Assembly (NCBI RefSeq): GCF_002223055.1
Contig: NZ_NKFL01000006.1
Location: 2,356,001-2,420,000, forward strand
DNA: 64,000 nt
Reading direction: 5' to 3'
DNA from: Burkholderia sp. HI2500
GTDB lineage: Bacteria > Pseudomonadota > Gammaproteobacteria > Burkholderiales > Burkholderiaceae
The position numbers and the translations under genes are program-made. This document shows, one piece after another, positions 33,481 to 41,930 of the stretch (position 1 is its first letter; each line of letters opens with the position of its first letter). Under the pieces are notes generated by a model that was not told the DNA's origin, searched no databases, and saw only the letters and a list, made by a program, of their open reading frames with translations.

Positions 33481-33780
33481 ATGAAACTGCTGTGCCTTGA
33501 CGTCCCGCTGCCCGGCGCCCGCCCGGACGCGTATCAGCCGCACCTGCTCGACGAAGTGCGCTACGCGTGGCAACTGCTCAAGCGCGGGATCGTCCGCGAT
33601 ATCTATTTCCGTCAGGATCGCCCCGGCGTCGCGATCATCGCGGAGTGCGAGTCGATCGAAAGCGCCCGCGAAGCGCTGCGCGAGTTTCCGCTGGCGAAGG
33701 CCGGGCTGATCGACTGGGACATCATTCCGCTTGGCGCGTTTCTCGGCTGGGAAGCGCTGTTTGCGACGGATCACGCGTAA
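33481..33780 (+). CDS. Small muconolactone-isomerase/YciI-like protein
   Basis: A 99-residue alpha+beta barrel-type protein with MKLLCLDVPLPGA at the N-terminus, the helix LLDEVRYAWQLLKRGIV, a strand with RQDRPGVAIIAEC, and a final LIDWDIIPLGAF. The pattern is that of dimeric alpha-beta barrel small proteins related to muconolactone isomerase and YCII. CAGGAGATCGAC precedes the ATG. It is in an operon with the quinone reductase. The reaction is unknown. Confidence 0.75.
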   Translation: MKLLCLDVPLPGARPDAYQPHLLDEVRYAWQLLKRGIVRDIYFRQDRPGVAIIAECESIESAREALREFPLAKAGLIDWDIIPLGAFLGWEALFATDHA

Positions 33781-33906
33781 CTTTCACGGTCGGTGGCGTG
33801 ACGCGAACGCGGCGCGCAATCGGGCTTCGATCAGGCCAGCCCCGGCGCCGGCGAATTCCGTCACAAGCCAGGCACGCATTGCCAGCCTGGCGCGCACGAC
33901 GCGCTG

Positions 33907-35007
33907 CTACCTCGGATACTCCAGCTGCAGCGCGACCCAGCCTGACGTCGCATCGCCATAGCGTGCCGCGATGTCGGCAAGCACACCGGGCAGCACTGCT
34001 TCCCCACGCCGGTCAGCCGGCACCGTCATGCGCGCGTGCCGCGCATTCGCCGGCTGCGCCAGCAACCGCAGCCCGTGCCTCGACTCGACCACGCGCGCGT
34101 CTGCCGTCGCGACGACGTCACTGCGCCAGGTCCGCGCCCACGCGTCGGCGGTCAACGCAACCGGAAGCTCGTCGAACCCGGTTTCGACCGGCAGATCGAA
34201 CGTCTCGTGCCGCCAGAACGCGACGCGGTTCGTCAGCGCGACCGCCACCGCACGCGCCGTCAACGCGAACCGGCTACCGTCGTGAACGTCGCTCCATGAC
34301 TGTGCGCCCACGCGCCGCGCCGTCTCGCGCGCCGCTGCCGGCCCGGCCAGCGCATTCACCAACGCCAGCGAAGCGGGAAGCGACGCCGACACGCCGGTCG
34401 TCGTCATGGCGTTGCCGTCCATCACATAGCGGCGATCGTCGACCCACGTCGTATCGGCAAAGCGGCGACGCAGGCCTTCACGCGAATACCAGTGGGACGT
34501 CGCCGTACGATGCCGCAGCACGCCGGCGTTCGCGAGCACTTCCGCGCCCTCGCAGATCGCCACCATCGTTGCGCCGGCGGCGGCCTGCTTGCGTAACCAT
34601 GCCAGCACGGCCGGGCTGTCCGCGCGATGCAGCGCGGGCACGATCACCACGTCGGCCCCCGCAGGCGTCGCGGCATCGAACCGGTCGAACGTCGTATCGG
34701 CCAGCATGCGCAGCGCGGGCATCAGCTCGACCTCGCCTTCATCGGCCGATACGGCGACGACATCGGCCGCCCCGGACGTCTTCAGCAGCGTGTACGGCAC
34801 GATGAAATCGGTCGTCTCCGTTCCGGCGTTGTCCGCGACGATCGCCACGAGCGGCCGCGTGCGGCCCGCCTTCGGCGCGCCGATCGTCAGCGCTTGGGCG
34901 ACCGGCCGTGCGTCCTCCGCCTTCACCGGCACCTGCCATCCCGCTGTACTTGCGCCCAGCATCGCGCACACGAGCAGCACCGCCCCGCCTGTCTTCCGTC
35001 CCCGCAT
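33907..35007 (-). CDS. Exported DJ-1/PfpI-family protein
   Basis: A 366-residue protein with a signal peptide (about 1-30, VLLVCAMLGASTAGW) followed by a DJ-1/PfpI-like domain. The domain has VAIVADNAGTETTDFIVPY, a central VVIVPALHRAD, and the nucleophile-elbow strand MVAICEGAEVLANAGVL with Cys near residue 161, then SHWYSREG. The C-terminal third is less conserved. Many such proteins pair with GlxA-type AraC regulators, and here the divergent neighbour, 88 bp away, is exactly that. The reaction is unknown; export makes a role in stress sensing conceivable. Confidence 0.8.
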   Translation of the reverse strand: MRGRKTGGAVLLVCAMLGASTAGWQVPVKAEDARPVAQALTIGAPKAGRTRPLVAIVADNAGTETTDFIVPYTLLKTSGAADVVAVSADEGEVELMPALRMLADTTFDRFDAATPAGADVVIVPALHRADSPAVLAWLRKQAAAGATMVAICEGAEVLANAGVLRHRTATSHWYSREGLRRRFADTTWVDDRRYVMDGNAMTTTGVSASLPASLALVNALAGPAAARETARRVGAQSWSDVHDGSRFALTARAVAVALTNRVAFWRHETFDLPVETGFDELPVALTADAWARTWRSDVVATADARVVESRHGLRLLAQPANARHARMTVPADRRGEAVLPGVLADIAARYGDATSGWVALQLEYPR

Positions 35008-35095
35008 CGTTCACCCGCAGCCGTCGATTGCATGTCCGGAAAATTACAAGGATCATGCTCGCGGTCACAAGGACAACTCCACCGCACTTTCCGCC

Positions 35096-36106
35096 ATGTC
35101 CCAGTCAACCTGTTCGGCACGCGACATCGTCGTCGTCGGCTTCGAAGGCGTCCAGTCGCTCGACATCACGGGCCCGATGGAAGTGTTCGCGGTCGCGAAC
35201 CGTCATCTTCCCGACCATGCCGCGCCGTACCGGCTCACGCTCGCGTCGCAACACGGCGGCGACATCGTCACGCACGCGGGCCTGCGCCTCGCCGGCACGG
35301 CCGCGCTCGCGGCGCTGCCCGAGCGGATCGACACGCTCATCGTCGCCGGCGGCGATGAAGCGGCGCTGCGCCACGCCGCGTCGGAAGCCGGCGTGCTGCC
35401 GTGGCTGCGCACGCGGATCGCGGGCACGCGGCGCATCGCGAGCATCTGCACGGGCGCGTTCGTGCTGGCGGCGGGCGGATGGCTGGACGGCCGGCGCGCG
35501 ACCACGCACTGGAACCAGTGCGCGATGCTGCAGGCGCTCCGTCCCGACGCGCGGATCGAACCGGACGCGATCTACGTCAGCGATCCGCCGTTCCATACGT
35601 CGGCCGGCGTGACGGCGGGCATCGATCTGTGTCTCGCACTCGTCGAGGCGGATTGCGGCGCGCCGACCGCGCTCGCGGTCGCACGCGAACTCGTGCTGTT
35701 CATGCACCGGCCCGGCGGACAGGCGCAGTTCAGCGTCGGGCTCGGCTCGCTGGCCAACGCGACGCCGCGCATGCGCGCGCTGCTCGCCGACATCGCCGAC
35801 GATCCGGCCGGCGATCTCGGCGTCGCCGCGCTGGCCGCGCGGATGCACATGAGCGAACGCTCGTTTGCGCGCAATTTTCTCAAGGAGACCGGACGATCGC
35901 CCGCGCAGTTCGTGCTGGCCGCACGCGTCGAGCGCGCGAAGGCGCTGCTGGAGCGGGCCGACTGGCCGCTCGAACGCATCGCCGAGCGGTCGGGATTCGG
36001 CAGCATCGACGCGTTGCAGCGCGCGTTCGCGAAGCAGGTCGGCGTCTCCCCGCGTGACTATCGCGCCCGCTTCGGACCGCGACACGGCAAGCCGCAAACG
36101 GAATAG
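35096..36106 (+). CDS. GlxA-type AraC-family regulator with DJ-1/PfpI domain
   Basis: A 336-residue regulator. Residues 1-190 form a DJ-1/PfpI-like sensor (DIVVVGFEGVQSLDITGPMEVF; RIASICTGAFVLAAGGWLDG with the elbow Cys; TTHWNQC). Residues about 225-325 form the AraC double-HTH domain (LGVAALAARMHMSERSFARNFLKE; LERIAERSGFGSIDALQRAFAKQ). It is divergent from the exported DJ-1 protein and separated by 355 bp from the permease. The ligand is unknown. Confidence 0.9.
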   Translation: MSQSTCSARDIVVVGFEGVQSLDITGPMEVFAVANRHLPDHAAPYRLTLASQHGGDIVTHAGLRLAGTAALAALPERIDTLIVAGGDEAALRHAASEAGVLPWLRTRIAGTRRIASICTGAFVLAAGGWLDGRRATTHWNQCAMLQALRPDARIEPDAIYVSDPPFHTSAGVTAGIDLCLALVEADCGAPTALAVARELVLFMHRPGGQAQFSVGLGSLANATPRMRALLADIADDPAGDLGVAALAARMHMSERSFARNFLKETGRSPAQFVLAARVERAKALLERADWPLERIAERSGFGSIDALQRAFAKQVGVSPRDYRARFGPRHGKPQTE

Positions 36107-36461
36107 GCCGTCGCCGGTTCCCGCTTGCGTCCGGGGCCGCTTGCGTGACGGCGATCCGGCGATCGCCCGCCGCCGTCGCCACCGCCACCGCCGCCGCGCC
36201 TCCGTCACGCTCCCGCTCCTCCCGACGACGAAGCGGGCCGACACGCCCTGTTCCGGTGCATCCCTCGGGATTTTCACTCCATTGCCGAAATCTGATAGAG
36301 CCGGGAAATTTGATTTCATACCGTTCACGCATCGGACTGGAAAGCGATGGCCGCTCGACACGGCATCGCGAGCCGCCGACGAATCCCAGGAGCGGGCCAG
36401 GTTCCTTGGCCCGGGCGGCGATGACGGTCCTGCCACGCAGGACATTCGTGACGGAGCGACC
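36107..36461. other. Intergenic stretch, 355 bp
   Basis: Non-coding gap between the AraC gene and the amino-acid permease. No hairpin, repeat or gene is evident. A promoter for the permease is expected in the less GC-rich part around 36270-36330. Confidence 0.4.
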
Positions 36462-37994
36462 ATGGATGCAAAACGCCAGCCTGATTCAGGCACCGACAGT
36501 GACGTAAGCCTGCTGCACAAGATGGGCTATGCGCAGGAACTGTCGAGACGTATGAGCGGTTTCTCGAACTTCGCGGTGTCGTTCTCGGTGATCTGCATCC
36601 TGTCGGGCGGCATTACCGCGTTCCAGCTCGCGTTTTCGGCCACCGGCGGCGCGTCGATCGGCCTCGGCTGGCCATTGGGCTCGCTGTTCGCGCTGATCGT
36701 CGCGGTGTCGATGTCGCAGATCGCGTCCGCGTTTCCGACCGCAGGCGGCCTCTATCACTGGGGCGCGATCCTCGGCGGGAAGAAATGGGGGTGGATGACC
36801 GCGTGGCTCAACCTGATCGGCCTGATCTTCGTGATCGCCGCGATCAACTTCGGCACCTACGATCCGTTCTTCAAGACGCTGATCGCGCCGATGTTCGGCG
36901 TCAGCCCGGACAGCCTGACCTGGTGGCACCAGACGGCGTTCATCGCGTTCATCACGATCTCGCAGGCGATCCTGAATGCGCGCGGCATCAGGATCGCGAG
37001 CAAGATCACCGACCTGTCGGGCTACCTCATCTTCGTGGTGACGATCGCGCTGGTGGTGTCGCTGCTCTATTACTCACCGGTCGCGTTCGACGCGCATCGG
37101 TTGGTGACGTTCATCAATTTCACCGGCGTCGACGGCGGCGCATGGCCGAAGCAGGCCACGCCGCTCGCGTTCCTGTCCGGCCTGCTGCTCGTGACCTACA
37201 CGATCACCGGCTTCGACGCGTCCGCGCACACGTCGGAAGAGACGCACGATGCGGCCAAAAACGTGCCGCGCGGCATCATCGGGTCGGTGTTCTGGTCCGC
37301 GGTGTTCGGCTACGTGATGGTGTGCGCGTTCGTGCTGGTGATGCCCGACCTGACCGCCAGCATGAAGCAGGGCACCGGCTTTTTCGAGGCGATTCTCGCG
37401 CCGATTCCGAAGGCGTTGCGCGTCACCCTCGAACTCGCGATGTTCTTCATCAACTACGTGTGCGGGCTCGCGGCGATCATGTCGACGTCGCGAATGGTGT
37501 ACGCCTTTGCACGCGACGGCGGCCTGCCGGCGTCGAAGCTGCTGCGCAGCGTGAGCCCGACGCACCGTACGCCCGGCCCCGCGATCTGGACGTGCGCGGT
37601 GCTCGCGATCGTCGTCACGCTGTACGGCGACGCGTTCTCGGTGCTGAGCGCCGGCAGCGCGGTGTTCCTGTTCATCTCGTATGCGATGCCGATCGGCTCC
37701 GGGATGCTGGCCGAAGGACGCTCGTGGACCGACAAGGGCCCGTTTCAACTGGGAATCTGGTCGAAGCCGTGTGCGCTGCTCGCGCTGGTCGGCGCGTGCG
37801 TGCTCGCGTATGTCGGCATCCAGCCGCCGAACGAGAAGGTGCTGTACGTGCTCGTCGGTTTCGTGGTGGTGCTGATGGTGATCTGGTATGGCTTCGGCGT
37901 GCGAAACACGTTCGCGGGGCCGCCGGTGCTGAAGGACACGCGCAATCTCGAGCGCATCCGCGAACTCGAGGCGAACGTCGATCCGTCTGTCTGA
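36462..37994 (+). CDS. APC-superfamily amino-acid permease
   Basis: A 510-residue inner-membrane transporter of the amino acid-polyamine-organocation superfamily with 12 predicted membrane segments. The family signature is the first helix RRMSGFSNFAVSFSVICILSGGITAF, with FPTAGGLYHWGAILGG near residue 90 and the conserved FDASAHTSEETHDAAKNVPRGI near 250, typical of the GABA/choline-type permease subgroup. ACGGAGCG precedes the ATG. It appears to be monocistronic and is followed by a strong terminator. The substrate cannot be specified. Confidence 0.9.
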   Translation: MDAKRQPDSGTDSDVSLLHKMGYAQELSRRMSGFSNFAVSFSVICILSGGITAFQLAFSATGGASIGLGWPLGSLFALIVAVSMSQIASAFPTAGGLYHWGAILGGKKWGWMTAWLNLIGLIFVIAAINFGTYDPFFKTLIAPMFGVSPDSLTWWHQTAFIAFITISQAILNARGIRIASKITDLSGYLIFVVTIALVVSLLYYSPVAFDAHRLVTFINFTGVDGGAWPKQATPLAFLSGLLLVTYTITGFDASAHTSEETHDAAKNVPRGIIGSVFWSAVFGYVMVCAFVLVMPDLTASMKQGTGFFEAILAPIPKALRVTLELAMFFINYVCGLAAIMSTSRMVYAFARDGGLPASKLLRSVSPTHRTPGPAIWTCAVLAIVVTLYGDAFSVLSAGSAVFLFISYAMPIGSGMLAEGRSWTDKGPFQLGIWSKPCALLALVGACVLAYVGIQPPNEKVLYVLVGFVVVLMVIWYGFGVRNTFAGPPVLKDTRNLERIRELEANVDPSV

Positions 37995-38014
37995 AGCGGA
38001 TTCGAAGCAGGTTG

Positions 38015-38058
38015 AAAAAAAACCGACTCGCCGGCTTCGTGCCGCGAGTCGGTTTTTT
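38015..38058 (+). terminator. Rho-independent terminator after the permease
   Basis: CCGACTCG (38023-38030) pairs with CGAGTCGG (38045-38052), flanked by eight A on one side and six T on the other, so it can work in both directions. Confidence 0.9.
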
Positions 38059-38079
38059 CATGTCTACGCGTCACGACGA

Positions 38080-38107
38080 GATTCAACCGCCTTGCAGCGG
38101 TTGAATC
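38080..38107 (-). terminator. Stem-loop 3' of the dehydrogenase gene
   Basis: GATTCAACCGC and GCGGTTGAATC form a perfect 11-bp stem with a 6-nt loop 17 bp downstream of the leftward dehydrogenase stop. There is no T-run of its own; the following bidirectional terminator at 38015 may complete termination. Confidence 0.55.
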
Positions 38108-38123
38108 TGGCGAGCATCCGCGA

Positions 38124-38903
38124 TCAGACGGCGGAGAAACAGTTGTCGACGAACAGGTGCGTGCCGTTGACGAAACTCGACTCGTCGGACGCGAGGAACA
38201 GTGCGGCGGCCGCGACTTCCGAAGGCTCGCACAGGCGGCCTTGCTGCACCGCGATCGCCGCCTCGGTCGCGTCGACGCCCATCGCCTGCAGGTCCTTCAG
38301 TTCGCGCATCCCGTGCGGCGTGCGGATGAACCCCGGCGCGAGCGCGTTGCAGCGAATGCCGCGGTCGCGATACTCGACCGCGATCGCCCGCGCGAACATG
38401 TGGCACGCGCCCTTGGTCGCGTCATACAGCACTTCGCCCGGCGTCGCGCACACCGCCGAAATCGACGACGTGCAGACGATGCTGCCCCGCCCCTTCTCCA
38501 GCATCTGCGGCAGCACCGCTTGCGTCATCAGGAACATGCTCTTCACGTTCACGCCCATCAACCAGTCCCATTCCGATTCCTCGATGTCGAGGAACGGTTT
38601 GACGATCAGCGTGCCGGCGTGATTGAACAGGATGTCCGCGTTGCCGTACTGCTCCCGCGCGGCACTCACGGCCCGCTGGACTTCCGCCTGATTCGACACG
38701 TCGGCGCCGAGGCCGATCGCCTGCAGGCCCGCATCGCGCAGCCGGGACGCGAGCGTATCGGCGGCGTCGCCGTCGCGGTCGATGATCGCGACCTTCGCGC
38801 CCTGGGCGGCGAACAGTTCGGACGCCGCGCCGCCGCAGCCGCCGGCACCGCCGCTCACGATCGCGACCTTGCCGGCCAGGCGGCCGTCAATCTTGACATT
38901 CAT
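38124..38903 (-). CDS. Short-chain dehydrogenase/reductase
   Basis: A 259-residue classical SDR oxidoreductase. The nucleotide motif is VSGGAGGCGGAASELF (residues 18-33, a T-G-x3-G-x-G variant), followed by DADVSN-type LGADVSNQAEV, N-H-A-G in place of N-N-A-G, the catalytic Ser in CTSSISAV, and Y-D-A-T-K as the active YxxxK. The end VNGTHLFVDNCFSAV is typical. It is transcribed right behind the lactone oxidase gene (33 bp), so the pair probably act on the same sugar or sugar lactone. Confidence 0.9.
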   Translation of the reverse strand: MNVKIDGRLAGKVAIVSGGAGGCGGAASELFAAQGAKVAIIDRDGDAADTLASRLRDAGLQAIGLGADVSNQAEVQRAVSAAREQYGNADILFNHAGTLIVKPFLDIEESEWDWLMGVNVKSMFLMTQAVLPQMLEKGRGSIVCTSSISAVCATPGEVLYDATKGACHMFARAIAVEYRDRGIRCNALAPGFIRTPHGMRELKDLQAMGVDATEAAIAVQQGRLCEPSEVAAAALFLASDESSFVNGTHLFVDNCFSAV

Positions 38904-38936
38904 GTTGCGTGCTCCATTCTGGTTCGTTTGGTCGGC

Positions 38937-40184
38937 TCAACTGAACAACGTCCGCAGGTGATCGTTGAGGAAATAGCCTTCGGGGTCCACGCTGCGACGC
39001 AGCGCGCGGAACGCCTCGGCCTTGGGGAACCAGCGATCGACGTCCTCGCGGTTCGTGAAATGCAGCTTGCCCCAGTGCGGCCGCGAGCCGTAGTCGCGCA
39101 GGATCGTGTCGACGCCCTTCAGGAACGGCCAGTAGTCGACGCCGTTCGGGCCGCCCGAGCATGAAATCGTGACGCTGTCCTGGTGGTTGAACGGGCTGAT
39201 CCACGCCGGATCGCCCTTCGTGAAGCGGTACTCGACCGGGAAAATGCAGTCGCGGTGTTTCGTGAGGATCAGCTCGCGCACGCGGCGCAGCGCTTCCTTG
39301 CCGTGTTGCGCGGGCACTGCGTACTCGAGCTCGTGGAAGTTCGGCACGTAGTGGATCGCATACACCTCCGAGCTGTAGGCAATCTTCTCGTGCTCGCCTT
39401 CATGGAACGTGCGCGCGTCGGTGATATCCATCACCTTGATTTCGCACACGTCGTAGTCCTTCTTCGAATTCGACACCTTCGTCGTGTCGGGCAGGCAGTA
39501 GAGATCACGGCTGGCCGACGTCGGGCACCAGAAGAAACCGAAATGCCGGTGCTTCGCGGCCAGGTCGTCGTACTGCTCCATCAGCGCGTCGAAGTCCTCG
39601 CGCCACACGCGGTCGTGCAGCCAGAACGCATCGGTCACCTGCAGCGTGATCTCCGACACCACGCCGAACATCCCGATGTTCACCTGTGTCGCATGCAGCA
39701 GGTCGAGGTCCTGCCGGTCACTCACTTTCATGATCGAGCCGTCCGGGCGCACGATGCGCATTCCGACGACCTGCGACGACAGGTTGCCCAACGTCGTCCC
39801 CGTGCCGTGCGTGCCGGTGGCCAGCGCGCCGGCAATCGCCTGCGAATCGATGTCGCCCTGGTTGACGAGCGACAGGCCGAGTGCCTTCAGGTGGCGCGTC
39901 ACTGCATTGATTTTGGTGCCGGCCTTCACGGTCACGCGCTTGCGCGCTTCGTCGACCTCCACGATGCCCTGGTAGTCCTGCAGCGACAGCAGCAGGCCGC
40001 TGGTGGCCACCACGGGCGTGAACGAGTGCCCCGACCCCGCGCACCGCACGTGCTTGCCTTGCCGCGTCGCGGCATGCACCAGTGCCGCGATCTCGGCCTC
40101 GCTGGTGGGCGACGCCAGGTGCGCGGCCACGCACGATTGATTGCCGACCCAGTTTCTCCAGAATCCGCCACGGGGAAGTTCCAT
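38937..40184 (-). CDS. D-arabinono-1,4-lactone oxidase-type flavoprotein
   Basis: A 415-residue FAD-linked oxidase of the VAO/aldonolactone oxidase class. The FAD domain has VRCAGSGHSFTPVVAT (the His position used for covalent flavin in this family) near residue 50 and GALATGTHGTG near 120. The C-terminal ALO domain ends with HWGKLHFTNREDVDRWFPKAEAFRALRRSVDP. GGAGA precedes the ATG. Members oxidise sugar-1,4-lactones or alditols to give H2O2. It is divergent from an AraC gene 176 bp away. Confidence 0.87.
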   Translation of the reverse strand: MELPRGGFWRNWVGNQSCVAAHLASPTSEAEIAALVHAATRQGKHVRCAGSGHSFTPVVATSGLLLSLQDYQGIVEVDEARKRVTVKAGTKINAVTRHLKALGLSLVNQGDIDSQAIAGALATGTHGTGTTLGNLSSQVVGMRIVRPDGSIMKVSDRQDLDLLHATQVNIGMFGVVSEITLQVTDAFWLHDRVWREDFDALMEQYDDLAAKHRHFGFFWCPTSASRDLYCLPDTTKVSNSKKDYDVCEIKVMDITDARTFHEGEHEKIAYSSEVYAIHYVPNFHELEYAVPAQHGKEALRRVRELILTKHRDCIFPVEYRFTKGDPAWISPFNHQDSVTISCSGGPNGVDYWPFLKGVDTILRDYGSRPHWGKLHFTNREDVDRWFPKAEAFRALRRSVDPEGYFLNDHLRTLFS

Positions 40185-40360
40185 CACGTCTCTCCAGCGT
40201 CGTATGGGTGCCAACGGTAAGGTACCGAAAGGTTTTCCACTATCGGATTTCGGCAAGTCAGGGTTTTGACGAGACGATACCCGTCCGGTGCTTTTTAACC
40301 GGCGCGACGAGCGGCTACAATGAATCGATCCAGCCCGCCCGTTCCCGCCCTCCGCCCTCG

Positions 40361-41365
40361 ATGACGCCGTCTGCCCACCCGAGCGATTTCTCCGGCGATC
40401 CGCTGTTCGCGCGAACGGTCGCGTTCTGCGCGTTCACCGACGTGGAGGAACAGGCGCGCGCGTTCGACGGCTGGAACATGAACTACACGCAGATCTCCGG
40501 TGGGCGGTTTCACGGCTCGTCGTCGATCGTGTCGCTGGGCGGCATCAAGCTGCTGGTCGAGGATCTCGACAAGGTCATCCTGCAGCAAGGCGCGGTGCCG
40601 ACGGAGCGGATCGCCGTGGCCGTGCCGCTGGAGCTGGAAGGGCATGCGCGCCTGTGCGGCGAGAAGAGCGGCCGCGACAGCCTGCACGTGTTCTCGAGCC
40701 AGCCGGCCTTCGAGTTCTACTCGCCCGACCGCCATCTGCTCGTGAACGTCGAGATCGAGCCGGAGAAGCTGTCGACGCAGGCGCTGCGCACGGTGGCCGC
40801 GTCGCTGCGTGCCCAAACCCATGCGCCTGTGATCCCGATGGCGACCGGCGTGGCCGATCATCTGCGCGACCTGCTGCGCCAGACACTGGCCGCCGCCGTA
40901 AAAACCACCCGCATCGACGACGTGACGACGCAGGACAGGATCGAACTGCTCGAACGCACCGTGCTGTACGCGATTTCGGAAGTGATGACGGCCGCGACGC
41001 CGGAGGCCGGCGCACAGATCGTGCGCCCGACGAAGTACTGGTCGCTGGTCAGTGCGGTGCGGGAGCGGCTGCAGGACGCATCGACCTGCCCGCTGTCGAT
41101 CGCCGAGCTGTGCGTGGAACTCGGTGTGAGCCGGCGCACCGCGCAATACGCGTTCCAGGACACGTTGAACCTGAACCCGATCGCTTACTTGCGGGCCGTG
41201 CGGCTGAACCACGTGCGCCGCGAGCTTCGGCTCGGCGACTCGGTGACGACCGCGGCCACCAAGTGGGGCTTCTGGCACCTGAGCAGTTTTGCGCAGGACT
41301 ATCGCGCGATGTTCGGCGAACTGCCGTCGGCCACCGCGAAGCGCTACGCGCGCCAGGCCCTCTAG
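40361..41365 (+). CDS. AraC-family transcriptional regulator
   Basis: A 334-residue AraC-type regulator. A sensor domain (residues 1-220, with FDGWNMNYTQISGG) precedes the C-terminal HTH domain (CPLSIAELCVELGVSRRTAQYAFQD; FWHLSSFAQDYRAMFGELPSATAKRY). The sensor resembles the EutR-like group rather than the cupin type. It is divergent from the lactone oxidase/SDR pair, its likely target. The start has no clear Shine-Dalgarno. Confidence 0.88.
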   Translation: MTPSAHPSDFSGDPLFARTVAFCAFTDVEEQARAFDGWNMNYTQISGGRFHGSSSIVSLGGIKLLVEDLDKVILQQGAVPTERIAVAVPLELEGHARLCGEKSGRDSLHVFSSQPAFEFYSPDRHLLVNVEIEPEKLSTQALRTVAASLRAQTHAPVIPMATGVADHLRDLLRQTLAAAVKTTRIDDVTTQDRIELLERTVLYAISEVMTAATPEAGAQIVRPTKYWSLVSAVRERLQDASTCPLSIAELCVELGVSRRTAQYAFQDTLNLNPIAYLRAVRLNHVRRELRLGDSVTTAATKWGFWHLSSFAQDYRAMFGELPSATAKRYARQAL

Positions 41366-41399
41366 CGCCTGTCGTCCACGCTGTCGTTCACCTTTCGGC

Positions 41400-41427
41400 G
41401 GCCGGTGCGCAAAAATCCGCACCGGCC
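41400..41427. terminator. Convergent-gene hairpin
   Basis: GGCCGGTGCG and CGCACCGGCC form a perfect 10-bp stem around CAAAAATC, in the gap between the convergent AraC and small secreted-protein genes. No strong T-run follows. Confidence 0.6.
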
Positions 41428-41445
41428 ACCACCCTGCCTGCTACG

Positions 41446-41865
41446 TCACTCGTCCTGCTGTTCCTGCTGCGCCTGCACCTGCCGCTGCTGGATGAACTGC
41501 CGCACATCGCTCATCGTCACGCGGCCGGTGTGCTTCGCATCGATCTCGTCGAAGTGCTTCGACACGAAGCCGAGACCGCTGCTCTGCGCCTGCGCCTTCG
41601 TCACGGCCGCGCCGTTGCTCAGCACCGTATTGGCGCCGAGCCGCGCATCGACACGCTGCTGCGCCTGCTGCTGCAGCGTCGCGCCGGTCGACGGCAACAC
41701 CGGCGCCGCTTTCGTGGCGGGAAAGAACGGACCGTCGACACCGCGCCCGCCGTGCGGCAGCTTCACCGGCGCCACCGCCTGGGGCGGCAACGCGTAGGCA
41801 CTGCTCATCACGGCACCGAGGACGATCAACGGAGACATACGCCGCATCAATTTGATTAGGGACAT
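41446..41865 (-). CDS. Small secreted EF-hand-like protein
   Basis: A 139-residue exported protein. Signal peptide about 1-25 (MSPLIVLGAVMSSAYA). The C-terminal region FVSKHFDEIDAKHTGRVTMSDVRQF resembles a single EF-hand loop (D-A-K-H-T-G-R-V-T-M-S-D), but position 3 is Lys, so Ca2+ binding is doubtful. The end is Gln-rich. An ATG four codons earlier is possible. It follows the serine carboxypeptidase gene by 65 bp. Confidence 0.7.
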   Translation of the reverse strand: MSLIKLMRRMSPLIVLGAVMSSAYALPPQAVAPVKLPHGGRGVDGPFFPATKAAPVLPSTGATLQQQAQQRVDARLGANTVLSNGAAVTKAQAQSSGLGFVSKHFDEIDAKHTGRVTMSDVRQFIQQRQVQAQQEQQDE

Positions 41866-41930
41866 GATCACTCGCATTCAATGGATGAATAGAGGGTTCC
41901 TTTGACAAGGAGTCCGTCGCTCAGGCTCGC

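Noticed and set aside
41446..41865. A functional Ca2+-binding EF-hand
   Set aside because: The loop has Lys at position 3 and His at 4, so ligand geometry is poor; only similarity to the fold is claimed.
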